Shown here: one piece after another, positions 17,839 to 26,806 of the stretch | Numbering within the stretch: position 1 is the stretch's first letter | Layout: the number at the start of each line of letters is the position of its first letter | From: Pseudomonas japonica | Lineage (GTDB): Bacteria > Pseudomonadota > Gammaproteobacteria > Pseudomonadales > Pseudomonadaceae | Direction of reading: 5' to 3' | Assembly: GCF_900188455.1 (NCBI RefSeq) | Contig: NZ_FZOL01000023.1 | Location: 54,194 to 118,193, forward strand | DNA: 64,000 nt | Notes under the pieces: generated by a model | What the model saw: only the letters and a program-made list of their open reading frames with translations | Databases searched by the model: none | Told to the model about the DNA's origin: nothing | Program-made: the position numbers and the translations under genes

Positions 17839-18963
17839 ATGCCTTTGCTGACCAGCCCCTTCGCCCACCTCGACCTGATCCGCCAGCCCGACTACGCCAA
17901 CGATCCCCTGCAGGCCTTCGACGCCGCCGACGAATACCTGCTGGAGCACGTGGCCGAACAGGACCTGCCCGGTGGCGCCCGGGTGCTGGTCCTCAACGAC
18001 AGCTTCGGCGGCCTGGCCATCAGCCTGCGCGAGCGCTTCGCGGTGACCAGCAGCGGCGATTCCTTCCTCGCTCGCCTCGGCCTGGAGAAGAACCTGCCAC
18101 GCAACGACCAGCCCTGGGACGGCGTGCCCTTCGTGCCGGCCAGCGCGCCTTGTCAGGGGCCGTTCGACTATGTCCTGGTGCGGGTGCCGAAAACCCTGGC
18201 CTTGCTCGAAGAACAGTTGATTCGCCTGCAAGGCCAACTGGCACCGGGCGCGCGCGTGGTCGCCGGGGCGATGATCAAGCACCTGCCACGGGCCGCCGGG
18301 GATCTGCTGGAGCAGTACATTGGGCCGATGCAGGCTTCGCTGGCGCAGAAGAAGGCTCGCCTGCTGGTCGCCACTTTCGAGACGAAGGCGCCCGCGCAGT
18401 CGCCCTACCCGACCCGCTACCGCCTGGACAAGCCGGTACTGGAACTGGTCAACCATGCCAACGTGTTCTGCCGCGAAGGGCTGGATATCGGCACCCGCGC
18501 GTTTCTTCCGCACCTGCCGCGCAACCTTGGCAACGCCCGGGTGGCGGACCTCGGCTGCGGCAATGGCGTGCTGGCGATCGCCAGTGCCCTGGACAACCCG
18601 CAGGCGCACTACACCCTGGTGGACGAGTCCTATATGGCGGTGCAATCAGCCGCGGAGAACTGGCGTGCGGCGCTGGGCGAGCGGGAAGTGGAAATCCGCG
18701 CGGCGGATGGCCTGGACGGTCAGGTGGCGAACTCGCTGGACGTGGTGCTGTGCAACCCGCCGTTCCACCAGCAGCAGGTGGTCGGCGATTTCCTCGCCTG
18801 GCGCATGTTCCAGCAGGCCCGGGAGGCGCTGGTGGTGGGGGGGGCGCTGTATGTCGTGGGTAACCGCCACCTGGGCTACCACACCAAGCTGGCGCGGTTG
18901 TTCCGTGGTGTGGAACAGGTGGCGGCGACGCCGAAGTTCGTGATTCTCAAGGCGCGGAAATAA
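17839..18963 (+). CDS. rlmG: 23S rRNA (guanine(1835)-N2)-methyltransferase
   Basis: A 374-residue SAM-dependent enzyme with a duplicated methyltransferase fold. The degenerate N-terminal half contains DAADEYLLEHV and KVPKTLALLEEQLI-like segments. The catalytic C-terminal half has the SAM motif ADLGCGNGVLAIAS and the N2-guanine methylase motif CNPPFHQQ. It aligns along its length with E. coli RlmG. ATG 17839 matches the family N-terminus MPLLTSPF. Confidence 0.93.
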   Translation: MPLLTSPFAHLDLIRQPDYANDPLQAFDAADEYLLEHVAEQDLPGGARVLVLNDSFGGLAISLRERFAVTSSGDSFLARLGLEKNLPRNDQPWDGVPFVPASAPCQGPFDYVLVRVPKTLALLEEQLIRLQGQLAPGARVVAGAMIKHLPRAAGDLLEQYIGPMQASLAQKKARLLVATFETKAPAQSPYPTRYRLDKPVLELVNHANVFCREGLDIGTRAFLPHLPRNLGNARVADLGCGNGVLAIASALDNPQAHYTLVDESYMAVQSAAENWRAALGEREVEIRAADGLDGQVANSLDVVLCNPPFHQQQVVGDFLAWRMFQQAREALVVGGALYVVGNRHLGYHTKLARLFRGVEQVAATPKFVILKARK

Positions 18964-18989
18964 AACGCGAAGAAATTGCGCTGCTTCTT

Positions 18990-19102
18990 GTAGGAGCTGG
19001 CTTGTCGTGTGACGAACCACTGCGAAGGACCGCGCAGCGGTCCCAGACAGCAGTGAGGCCTGGGACCGCTGCGCGGTCCATCGCAGGCAAGCCAGCTCCT
19101 AC
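18990..19102. repeat. REPIN-type element, mixed arms
   Basis: A left REP with the TGTCGTGTGACGAACCAC variant faces a right standard arm (CGCAGGCAAGCCAGCTCCTAC). Between them GGACCGCGCAGCGGTCC and its mirror form inner hairpins. The right arm contains the stop codon of the DUF2474 gene. Confidence 0.82.
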
Positions 19103-19251
19103 GTGCTCAACCCCGCCGCACTCATGAACAGGCGCATCAGCCACGCCACCACCGCCAGGCTCGCCACACTCAGCGTCCAGATCAGCGCCAGCCAGCCCAG
19201 CCGCTGCCACAGCGGCTTCTTCTCCGGCTCGAAGGTATCGTTGCCTTTCAT
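19099..19251 (-). CDS. DUF2474 small membrane protein of the cyanide-insensitive oxidase
   Basis: A 50-residue protein with one hydrophobic helix (about 19-40, LGWLALIWTLSVASLAVVAWL) and a charged N-terminus. DUF2474 proteins follow cioB/cydB genes and are probably small subunits comparable to CydX. ATG 19251 has GGAGG upstream. The first 11 codons of a longer frame overlap the end of cioB. Its TAG stop falls inside the REP arm, so the last residues may be REP-derived. Confidence 0.85.
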   Translation of the reverse strand: MKGNDTFEPEKKPLWQRLGWLALIWTLSVASLAVVAWLMRLFMSAAGLST

Positions 19252-19264
19252 ACCCTGAACCCTC

Positions 19265-20272
19265 CTAGTGATAGCCATGTTCATGGGTCACCTTGCCGCG
19301 GAACACGTAGTAGCTCCAGAAGGTGTAGCCGAGGATGAACGGCAGGATGAACAGCGTGCCGACCAGCATGAAGCCCTGGCTCTGCGGCGGCGCGGCGGCG
19401 TCCCAGATCGAGATCGACGGCGGGATGATGTTCGGCCACAGGCTGATGCCCAGGCCGCTGTAGCCGAGGAAGATCAGCACCAGGGTGAGCAGGAACGGCG
19501 TGTAGTGGGCGTTGCGCTTCACCGCCTGGAGCAGGCCGTAGAAGGTCACCAGGACCAGCAGCGGCACCGGCATGAACCAGAACAGGTTGGGCACGCTGAA
19601 CCAGCGCTCGGCAATCTGCGGATAGGCCAGCGGCGTCCACAGGCTGACGATGCCGATCACCAGCAGCAAGGCCAGGGCCAGCGGCCGGCCAAGGTTGTGC
19701 ATCTGCTCCTGGAGCCTGCCTTCGGTCTTCATGATCAGCCAGGTGCAGCCGAGCAGCGCGTAGGCGACGATCAGGCCGAGGCCGCTGAACAGGCTGAACG
19801 GCGTCAGCCAGTCCAGGGTGCCGCCGGCATACTGCCTGTCGACCACCTTGAAGCCTTCCATGAAGGCACCCAGGGCCACGCCCTGGAAGAAGGTCGCCGC
19901 CAGCGAACCCCAGATGAAGGCCTTGTCCCACAGGTGGCGCTTGTCGGCCTTGGCCTTGAAGCGGAACTCGAAGGCCACGCCGCGGAAGATCAGGCCCACC
20001 AGCATCAGCATCAGCGGCAGGTACAGCGCCGAGAGCACCACCGAGTAGGCCAGCGGGAAGGCGCCGAACAACCCCGCCCCGCCCAGCACCAGCCAGGTCT
20101 CGTTGCCGTCCCAGACCGGCGCCACGGTGTTCATCATCACATCGCGATCCTGTTCGCCCTTGACGAACGGGAAGAGGATGCCGATGCCCAGGTCGAAACC
20201 GTCCATGACCACGTACATCATCACGCCGAAGATGATGATCACGGCCCAGATCAGCGGAAGATCGATTCCCAT
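19265..20272 (-). CDS. cioB: Cyanide-insensitive terminal oxidase subunit II
   Basis: A 335-residue CydB-family quinol oxidase subunit with about eight to nine helices. The N-terminus (LIWAVIIIFGVMMYVVMDGFDLGIG) and the WDGNETWLVLGGAGLFGAFP motif are diagnostic. It lies three bases after the cioA stop and before the DUF2474 gene. The complex passes electrons from ubiquinol to oxygen and resists cyanide. Confidence 0.95.
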   Translation of the reverse strand: MGIDLPLIWAVIIIFGVMMYVVMDGFDLGIGILFPFVKGEQDRDVMMNTVAPVWDGNETWLVLGGAGLFGAFPLAYSVVLSALYLPLMLMLVGLIFRGVAFEFRFKAKADKRHLWDKAFIWGSLAATFFQGVALGAFMEGFKVVDRQYAGGTLDWLTPFSLFSGLGLIVAYALLGCTWLIMKTEGRLQEQMHNLGRPLALALLLVIGIVSLWTPLAYPQIAERWFSVPNLFWFMPVPLLVLVTFYGLLQAVKRNAHYTPFLLTLVLIFLGYSGLGISLWPNIIPPSISIWDAAAPPQSQGFMLVGTLFILPFILGYTFWSYYVFRGKVTHEHGYH

Positions 20273-20275
20273 GAT

Positions 20276-21715
20276 TCAGTGTCCTTCTTTGTTCAGGCTG
20301 ACATCGCCGAGGTCGTGGTCGTCTTTCGCCGCCGACAGCGGCCGCGCCGGTGTGCGCGGCTGGCCGGGGCCGCCGGGGTTGGTCTCGTTGCCTTCGCCGG
20401 TCTTCGGTCCCTTGCGCACCAGGCGCATCATGTAGCCCAGGCCCGCGCCGAACAGGGCGAAATACACCACCACGAACATGATCAGGGTGAAACCGAGCTG
20501 TGCGTAGCTGTGGTTGGAGGCGCCATCGGCGGTGCGCATCAGGCCATAGACCACCCACGGCTGACGGCCGACCTCGGTGGTGAACCAGCCGGCGAGGATC
20601 GCGATCAACCCGGACGGCCCCATCCACAGGGTCAGGTAGAGGAACGGCCGCGAGCTGTAGAGGCTGCCGCGCTTGCGCAGCCACAGGCTCCACAGGCCGA
20701 CGAAGATCATCAGCATGCCGAGGCCGACCATGATGCGGAACGACCAGAACACCACGGTGGAGTTGGGCCGGTCCTCGGGCGGGAAGTCCTTCATCGCCGG
20801 CACTTGCTTGTCCAGGCTGTGGGTCAGGATCAGGCTGCCCAGGGCCGGAATTTCCAGCTTGAAGCGGGTGGTCTCGGCCTGCATGTCGGGGATGCCGAAG
20901 AGGATCAGCGGGGTCGGTTCGTCGCCGACGTTTTCCCAGTGCCCCTCGATGGCGGCGATCTTCACCGGCTGGTGCTTGAGGGTGTTGAGGCCGTGGAAAT
21001 CGCCGATCACCGCCTGGATCGGGGCGACGATCAGGGCCATCCACATGGCCATCGAGAGCATCTTGCGGATCGCCGGGTTGTCGCGCCCGCGCAGCAGGTG
21101 CCAGGCCGCCGAGGCGCCGACGAAGAACGCGGTGGCGACGAAGGCCGCGGTGGCCATGTGCATCAGGCGGTAGGGGAACGACGGGTTGAAGATCACCGCC
21201 AGCCAGTCCACCGGAATCACCCGGCCATCAACGATCTCGAAGCCCTGGGGCGTCTGCATCCAGCTGTTGGAGGCGAGGATCCAGAAGGTCGAGACCAGCG
21301 TCCCCAGGGCCACCATCACCGTGGAGAAGAAGTGCAGGCCACGGCCGACGCGATTCCAGCCGAAGAGCATGACACCGAGGAAACCGGCTTCGAGGAAGAA
21401 CGCGGTGAGTACCTCGTAGGTCAGCAAGGGCCCGGTCACCGCGCCGGCGAAGTCGGAGAAGCGGCTCCAGTTGGTGCCGAACTGGTAGGCCATGACCAGC
21501 CCGGATACCACGCCCATGCCGAAGTTGACCGCGAAGATCTTCGACCAGAAGTGGTAGAGGTCGCGGTAGACCGCTTCGTTGGTTTTCAGCCAGAGGCCTT
21601 CGAGCACCGCCAGGTAGCTGGCGAGACCGATGGTGATGGCAGGGAACAGGATGTGAAAGGACACGGTGAACGCGAACTGCATTCGGGCGAGATCGAGGGC
21701 CTCTGATCCGAACAT
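20276..21715 (-). CDS. cioA: Cyanide-insensitive terminal oxidase subunit I
   Basis: A 479-residue CydA-family subunit carrying the hemes of a bd-type quinol oxidase. The heme-ligand helix is RMQFAFTVSFHILFPAITIG and the quinol region includes GRQPWVVYGLMRTADGASN. Compared with E. coli CydA it lacks the long Q-loop insert, as is usual for CIO. ATG 21715 follows GAGGAAG; the 129 upstream in-frame codons have no such site and are excluded. A perfect ANR/FNR box stands about 170 bp upstream. Confidence 0.95.
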   Translation of the reverse strand: MFGSEALDLARMQFAFTVSFHILFPAITIGLASYLAVLEGLWLKTNEAVYRDLYHFWSKIFAVNFGMGVVSGLVMAYQFGTNWSRFSDFAGAVTGPLLTYEVLTAFFLEAGFLGVMLFGWNRVGRGLHFFSTVMVALGTLVSTFWILASNSWMQTPQGFEIVDGRVIPVDWLAVIFNPSFPYRLMHMATAAFVATAFFVGASAAWHLLRGRDNPAIRKMLSMAMWMALIVAPIQAVIGDFHGLNTLKHQPVKIAAIEGHWENVGDEPTPLILFGIPDMQAETTRFKLEIPALGSLILTHSLDKQVPAMKDFPPEDRPNSTVVFWSFRIMVGLGMLMIFVGLWSLWLRKRGSLYSSRPFLYLTLWMGPSGLIAILAGWFTTEVGRQPWVVYGLMRTADGASNHSYAQLGFTLIMFVVVYFALFGAGLGYMMRLVRKGPKTGEGNETNPGGPGQPRTPARPLSAAKDDHDLGDVSLNKEGH

Positions 21716-22091
21716 GGTGCTTCCTCTGTCAGGTAATCCGGCGTCAGGGTCCGTTGCCTTGACGCCAACTGCCCCCGTGGTGGTTGGGTGCAACCTGTTC
21801 GAATTGTTCTGAGAAATTTCCCACCCCAGGGATCGGTGGCCCGCGGGCCCGTCGTCGAGCGGATCGTTGCAGGGGCAACTATTGATCCAGATCAATGACA
21901 GGGAGAAAGGATAGTCCCGAACCCTCCGCGCGGTTGTGTGGTTGATTGCCGCGTGACCGGTTGCCTCACCCTCTTTACGAAAATGTGAAACGGTGCGCTC
22001 AGCGAACGGGTTCGGCGTTTCCTGCAACCTTTTGTTACAGCCAGGTGTTACGCTGCCACACCCCGTTCCCATCAAGACTCCGCCTTCGCCC
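21716..22091. other. 376-bp divergent control region of cioA and the MFS gene
   Basis: This is the only long gene-free stretch. It contains the ANR box (21882-21895) and on the right a TGTTAC direct repeat (around 22033 and 22047) close to the MFS start. I see no convincing ORF, RNA structure or terminator in it. The leader of cioA would be long (over 100 bp) if ANR acts at the promoter core. Confidence 0.6.
21882..21895. promoter_or_regulatory. ANR/FNR box
   Basis: TTGATCCAGATCAA is a perfect match to the FNR/ANR consensus TTGATnnnnATCAA. In P. aeruginosa ANR represses cioAB at low oxygen, and the same control is expected here. It could also act on the divergent MFS gene. Confidence 0.88.
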
Positions 22092-23321
22092 ATGTCCGCC
22101 ACGGCTCCGTTGCTGCTTCGTCATCACCGTCCCTTCCTGTCGTTCTGGCTGGCCCGGGTGTTCACCGCCAGCGGCTTCCAGATGCTCACCGTGGCCATCG
22201 GCTGGCACCTCTACCAGTTGACCGGCAACGTGCTCGACCTGGGTCTGGTCGGCCTGGTGGAGTTCGCCCCGCGGGTGCTGTTCATGCTGCACACCGGGCA
22301 TGTCGCCGACCGCTACGACCGGCGTCGCGTCGCCGCCCTGTGCCAGAGCCTGCAGGCGCTGATCGCCCTGGCGCTGGCGCTGGCCAGTAGCACCGACTCG
22401 GTGAGTCGCGAGCTGATCTTCATCCTCGCCTTCCTCCTCGGCGCCGCCCGTTCGTTCGAGATGCCGGCGACCCAGGCGCTGCTGCCCAACGTGGTGCCGC
22501 CGGAGCTGTTTCCGCGAGCGGTGGCGGCGTCGGCCTCGGCGATGCAGTCGGCGACCATCGTCGCCCCGGCCCTGGGCGGCGTTCTCTATGCCTTCGGCAG
22601 CGTCTGGGTGTACGGGCCGACGGTGTGCCTGTATGTCATCGCCTGCTGCCTGACCCTCAGCCTGACCGCGCGGCAGGCCCCGCTGGCCCAGGGCCGCGCC
22701 AGCATCGAATCGCTGCTGGCGGGGATCCGCTTCATCCGCAGTCGCCCGGATATCCTCGGGGCGATTTCGCTCGACCTGTTCGCCGTGCTGCTGGGCGGCG
22801 CCACCGCGTTGTTGCCGGTGTTCGCCAAGGACATCCTGCTCACCGGTCCCTGGGGCCTTGGCCTGCTGCGCTCGGCACCGGCGGTGGGGGCGTTGCTGAT
22901 GTCGCTGTGGCTGGCGCGCTTCCCGGTGGAGCGCAAGGTCGGCCGGGTGATGTTCACCGCGGTCGGGGTATTCGGCGTGGCGACCATCGCCTTCGGCCTG
23001 TCCACCTCGTTCTGGTTCTCCCTGGCGGTGCTGGCCGTGCTCGGCGCGGCCGACATGATCAGCATGGTGATCCGCGGCGCCTTCGTGCAGTTGGAGACGC
23101 CGGACGAGATGCGCGGACGGGTGAGTGCGGTGAACGGTTTGTTCATTGGTGCTTCGAACCAGTTGGGCGAGTTCGAGTCAGGGGTGACCGCGCACTGGTT
23201 CGGCACGGTGCCGGCGGTGGTGCTGGGTGGCGTCGGGACGCTGGTGGTGACCGGGGTGTGGATCAAGCTGTTTCCGAGCCTGGCGGGGCGGGATCATATG
23301 CATAGCCGGCGCTCGACCTGA
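22092..23321 (+). CDS. MFS exporter of the EntS-like (MFS_3) type
   Basis: A 409-residue, 12-helix transporter. The MFS loop motif appears as GHVADRYDRRRV after helix 2, and the C-terminal half shows MRGRVSAVNGLFIGASNQLGEFESG, typical of EntS-like exporters for siderophores or drugs. ATG 22092 matches the family start (MSATAPLLLRHHRPFLSFWLAR). The substrate is unknown; no siderophore genes are near. Confidence 0.85.
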   Translation: MSATAPLLLRHHRPFLSFWLARVFTASGFQMLTVAIGWHLYQLTGNVLDLGLVGLVEFAPRVLFMLHTGHVADRYDRRRVAALCQSLQALIALALALASSTDSVSRELIFILAFLLGAARSFEMPATQALLPNVVPPELFPRAVAASASAMQSATIVAPALGGVLYAFGSVWVYGPTVCLYVIACCLTLSLTARQAPLAQGRASIESLLAGIRFIRSRPDILGAISLDLFAVLLGGATALLPVFAKDILLTGPWGLGLLRSAPAVGALLMSLWLARFPVERKVGRVMFTAVGVFGVATIAFGLSTSFWFSLAVLAVLGAADMISMVIRGAFVQLETPDEMRGRVSAVNGLFIGASNQLGEFESGVTAHWFGTVPAVVLGGVGTLVVTGVWIKLFPSLAGRDHMHSRRST

Positions 23322-23338
23322 CGACTCCGCGTCCCACT

Positions 23339-23466
23339 GTAGGAGCGTGGCTTGTCGTGTGACGAACCACCGCGAAGGCCTGCAACGCAGGCCCATAGGC
23401 GACCGGATCAGGGACCGCTGCGCGGTCCTTCTCGGTGGTTCGTCACACGACAAGCCACGCTCCTAC
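23339..23466. repeat. REPIN with 33-bp perfect arms (variant subtype on both sides)
   Basis: Positions 23339-23371 and 23434-23466 are exact inverted complements over 33 bp, both of the variant containing TGTCGTGTGACGAACCAC. The 62-bp centre holds GGCCTGCAACGCAGGCC and GGACCGCTGCGCGGTCC hairpins. It separates the MFS gene from the DJ-1 gene and is the cleanest example of this element in the window. Confidence 0.92.
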
Positions 23467-23485
23467 GAGGGGGATCTACGTGGCG

Positions 23486-24037
23486 TCAGCAACCGAGCAA
23501 GTGCGCCACCTGCCCGCGCATCACCTTCCCTTCCAGCAGCTCCACCAGGGCCAGGGCGAACGGGATCGCCGCCGCCGAATGCTGCGCGGTGATGCAGTTG
23601 CCATCCACCACCACCGCCTGGTCGACGAAGCTGCACCCGGACAGGTGCTGGCTGACATCGTTGTGGCAGGTCATCCGCCGCTGACGCAGCAACCCCCAGG
23701 CCTGCAACACCAGCGCCGGCGACTCGCCGATCGCCGCGTAATACTGCCCGGCCCGGACCTGCTCCTGCATGCGCTGCTCCAAAGCCGGGCTGGCGGCCAG
23801 GTGCCGTGCGCCGTTTTCGCCCCCGGGCAGGACGATCAGGTCGAACGACTGCGCCAGCACGTCCACCAGCATGGCGTCGGCGGTCAGCCGGGTACCACGG
23901 GCACAGGTGAGCATCCGCCGCGTCTCGACACTCGCCACCAGCACCTCCACCGCCGATTGGCGCAGGACATCGATGAGGGTCACGGTCTGCAGGTCATCGA
24001 CGCCTTCGGCGACGGCGATCAGGGCTCTCTGGGTCAT
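23486..24037 (-). CDS. DJ-1/PfpI-family protein lacking the nucleophile cysteine
   Basis: A 183-residue DJ-1 superfamily protein similar in layout to YajL/DJ-1. The acidic residue E11 (AEGVDDLQTVTLIDVLR) and FDLIVLPGGENGARHL are conserved. The nucleophile elbow, normally AAICAAP, reads AAIGESP: glycine (GGC, residue 104) stands where cysteine is needed. If correct, the usual glyoxalase or deglycase chemistry is lost and a binding or chaperone role is likelier. The frame is otherwise intact. Confidence 0.85.
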   Translation of the reverse strand: MTQRALIAVAEGVDDLQTVTLIDVLRQSAVEVLVASVETRRMLTCARGTRLTADAMLVDVLAQSFDLIVLPGGENGARHLAASPALEQRMQEQVRAGQYYAAIGESPALVLQAWGLLRQRRMTCHNDVSQHLSGCSFVDQAVVVDGNCITAQHSAAAIPFALALVELLEGKVMRGQVAHLLGC

Positions 24038-24253
24038 GATGAACTCCTTCCGGGCGTGTCCATCCAGCGTAGATCACCGGCCCCATGACGAACGATCGGC
24101 GGGCGGTTGGACGCATTACCCTCTGCCGGCCATGCTGGTATGATGCGCGGCTTTTTTCCGGCCCGGTCGAAAAATACGTCAAGGCGGTACGCTTTGTGCT
24201 TTCCTGACCGGACCGACAACATTAGGCGCCCATCGCGCCACGGGGAGCAGGAC

Positions 24254-25549
24254 ATGCTGGAACGGCTGTTTCAACTGAAAGCACACAATACGAATGTGCG
24301 TACCGAGATCCTGGCGGGCGTCACCACGTTCCTGGCCATGGCCTACATTCTCTTCGTCAACCCGAGCATCCTCGGCGAGACCGGCATGGACAAGGGCGCG
24401 GTATTCGTCGCCACCTGCCTGGCCGCGGCCATCGGCTCCACGATCATGGGCATCATCGCCAACTACCCGATCGCCCTGGCGCCGGGCATGGGCCTGAACG
24501 CCTTCTTCACCTACACCGTGGTCCTGCACATGGGCCACACCTGGCAGGTGGCGCTGGGCGCGGTCTTCATCTCCGCGGTGCTGTTCTTCCTGCTGTCGAT
24601 CTTCCGCATCCGCGAGTGGATCGTGAACAGCATCCCGCTGCCGCTGCGTTCGGCGATCGCCGCCGGTATCGGTCTGTTCCTCGCGCTGATCGCCCTGCAC
24701 AACGCCGGTATCGTCGTCGATAACCCGGCCACCCTGGTGGGCCTGGGCGACCTCAAGCAGCCCGCGCCGATCCTCGCCACCCTGGGCTTCTTCCTGATCG
24801 TCGCCCTGGAAGCGCTGAAAGTGCGCGGCGCCGTGCTGATCGGCATCCTCGCCGTGACCATCGTGTCCATCGTGTTCGGCGTCACCGAGTTCGGCGGCCT
24901 GGTGTCGATGCCGCCATCGCTGGCCCCGACCTTCCTGCAACTGGACATCAAGGGCGCACTGGACATCGGCCTGGTCAGCGTGATCTTCGCCTTCCTCTTC
25001 GTCGACCTGTTCGACAACTCCGGCACCCTGATCGGCGTGGCCAAGCGCGCCGGCCTGATGGGCAAGGACGGCCACATGCCGAAGATGGGCCGCGCCCTGA
25101 TCGCCGACAGTACCGCGGCAATGGCCGGTTCGCTGCTGGGCACCTCGACCACCACCAGCTACATCGAGTCGGCGGCGGGCGTCAGCGCCGGCGGCCGTAC
25201 CGGCCTGACCGCCATCGTCGTCGCCATCCTGTTCCTCCTGGCGCTGTTCTTCGCCCCGCTGGCCGGTAGCGTGCCGGCCTTCGCCACCGCGCCGGCGCTG
25301 CTGTTCGTCGCCGTGCTGATGGCCTCGGGCCTGGCGGAAATCAACTGGGACGACATCACCGAAGCCGCGCCAGTGGTTATCACCGCCCTGGCGATGCCGC
25401 TGACCTACTCCATCGCCAACGGCATCGCCTTCGGCTTCATTTCCTGGACCGCGATCAAGCTGATCTCCGGCCGCGGCCGCGACCTGAACTCGGCCCTGGT
25501 GATCCTGTCCATCCTGTTCGTCATCAAGCTGGGCTGGTTCAACGCATGA
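24254..25549 (+). CDS. AzgA/PbuG-type adenine/guanine/hypoxanthine permease
   Basis: A 431-residue, roughly 12-helix symporter. AzgA-family landmarks are EILAGVTTFLAMAYILFVNPSIL, APGMGLNAFFTYTVV, FLFVDLFDNSGTLIGVAKRAG and LLGTSTTTSYIESAAGVSAGGRTGLTA. ATG 24254 follows GGGGAGC. It overlaps trmA by four bases (ATGA), so the two are cotranscribed; the same pair occurs in P. aeruginosa. Confidence 0.92.
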   Translation: MLERLFQLKAHNTNVRTEILAGVTTFLAMAYILFVNPSILGETGMDKGAVFVATCLAAAIGSTIMGIIANYPIALAPGMGLNAFFTYTVVLHMGHTWQVALGAVFISAVLFFLLSIFRIREWIVNSIPLPLRSAIAAGIGLFLALIALHNAGIVVDNPATLVGLGDLKQPAPILATLGFFLIVALEALKVRGAVLIGILAVTIVSIVFGVTEFGGLVSMPPSLAPTFLQLDIKGALDIGLVSVIFAFLFVDLFDNSGTLIGVAKRAGLMGKDGHMPKMGRALIADSTAAMAGSLLGTSTTTSYIESAAGVSAGGRTGLTAIVVAILFLLALFFAPLAGSVPAFATAPALLFVAVLMASGLAEINWDDITEAAPVVITALAMPLTYSIANGIAFGFISWTAIKLISGRGRDLNSALVILSILFVIKLGWFNA

Positions 25550-26631
25550 GTGCTGTCTTCGACCCTTCCACCTACGACCAGCAGCTCGCCGCCAAGGTCG
25601 AGCGCCTGCGCGAGCTGCTGGCGCCGTTCGATGCGCCGCAACCGGCGGTGTTCGATTCGCCGCGCGAGCACTACCGTCTGCGTGCCGAGTTCCGCCTGTG
25701 GCGCGAAGGCGGCCAGCGGCATTACGCGATGTTCGCGCCGGGCGAGAAGCACACGCCGATCCTGATCGAGGATTTCCCCATCGCCAGCCGGCGGATCAAC
25801 GATCTGATGCCGCGCATGAAAAGCGCCTGGCAGGCCAGCGAGGCCCTGAGCAACAAGCTGTTCCAGGTGGAGTTCCTCACCACCCTGGCCGGCGACGCGA
25901 TGATCACCCTGTGCTACCACCGTCCGCTGGACGAGGCCTGGGAAGTGGCGGCGCGGCAACTGGCCGGCGAACTGGGCGTGAGCATCATCGGCCGCTCCAA
26001 GGGCAAGCGCCTGGTGATCGGCCGTGACTACGCGCAGGAAGCGTTGCAGGTGGCGGGACGCGAATTCCGCTACCGCCAGCCGGAAGGCGCCTTCACCCAG
26101 CCCAACGGCCAGGTGAACCAGAAGATGCTCGGTTGGGCCTATGAGGCGCTGGGCCAGCGCGAGGACGATCTGCTGGAGCTGTACTGCGGCAACGGCAACT
26201 TCACCCTGCCGCTGGCGACCCGGGTGCGCAAGGTACTGGCCACCGAGATCAGCAAGACCTCGGTGAATGCTGCCCTGCACAACCTCGATGACAATGCGGT
26301 GGACAACGTCAGGCTGGTGCGCCTGTCGGCCGAGGAACTGACCGAAGCGCTGAACGAGGTGCGGCCGTTCCGGCGCCTGGAAGGCATCGACCTGAAGAGC
26401 TACGACTTCGGCAGCGTCTTCGTCGACCCGCCGCGTGCCGGCATGGACCCGGACACCTGCGAACTGACCCGGCGCTTCGACAACATCCTGTACATCTCCT
26501 GCAATCCGGAAACGCTGGCGGCGAACATCGCGCAGTTGCATGACACGCACCGGATCGAGCGCTGTGCGTTGTTCGATCAGTTCCCCTATACCCATCACAT
26601 GGAGAGTGGGGTGCTGCTGGTTCGGCGCTGA
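25546..26631 (+). CDS. trmA: tRNA (uracil-5-)-methyltransferase
   Basis: A 361-residue SAM-dependent enzyme making m5U54 (ribothymidine) in tRNA. It has LLELYCGNGNFTLPLA (SAM site), VDPPRAGMD, the catalytic cysteine in YISCNPETL and the general base glutamate in HHMESGVLL. It lacks the TRAM domain and iron-sulfur cysteines of RlmC/RlmD, which fits TrmA. Its start overlaps the permease stop. Confidence 0.97.
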   Translation: MSAVFDPSTYDQQLAAKVERLRELLAPFDAPQPAVFDSPREHYRLRAEFRLWREGGQRHYAMFAPGEKHTPILIEDFPIASRRINDLMPRMKSAWQASEALSNKLFQVEFLTTLAGDAMITLCYHRPLDEAWEVAARQLAGELGVSIIGRSKGKRLVIGRDYAQEALQVAGREFRYRQPEGAFTQPNGQVNQKMLGWAYEALGQREDDLLELYCGNGNFTLPLATRVRKVLATEISKTSVNAALHNLDDNAVDNVRLVRLSAEELTEALNEVRPFRRLEGIDLKSYDFGSVFVDPPRAGMDPDTCELTRRFDNILYISCNPETLAANIAQLHDTHRIERCALFDQFPYTHHMESGVLLVRR

Positions 26632-26653
26632 CAGCCACACCGCAGCCCCGCGC

Positions 26654-26786
26654 GTAGGAGCGTGGCTTGCCCGCGAAGGACCGTGCAACGGTCCCAATTC
26701 GGTGATGTTTCGGGGGACCGCTGCGCGGTCCTTTCGCAGGCAAGCCAGCTCCTACAAGTTCCTTCGCGGGCAAGCCACGCTCCTAC
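26654..26786. repeat. REP cluster of three units
   Basis: One plus-oriented REP (from 26654) faces two minus-oriented REPs ending at 26755 and 26786. Inner hairpins GGACCGTGCAACGGTCC and GGACCGCTGCGCGGTCC are present. This is a REPIN plus an extra single REP, next to the stop of the phosphodiesterase-like gene. Confidence 0.85.
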
Positions 26787-26806
26787 GAGACAAACGTCCC
26801 AAAGGC

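Noticed and set aside
19268..21706. 812-residue plus-strand frame opposite cioBA
   Set aside because: Composition dominated by His, Glu, Asp, Gln; shadow of the membrane proteins on the other strand.
24061..24253. Riboswitch before the AzgA-type permease
   Set aside because: I looked for purine-type aptamer features and found no convincing conserved core; only a TATGAT -10-like hexamer at 24139-24144.
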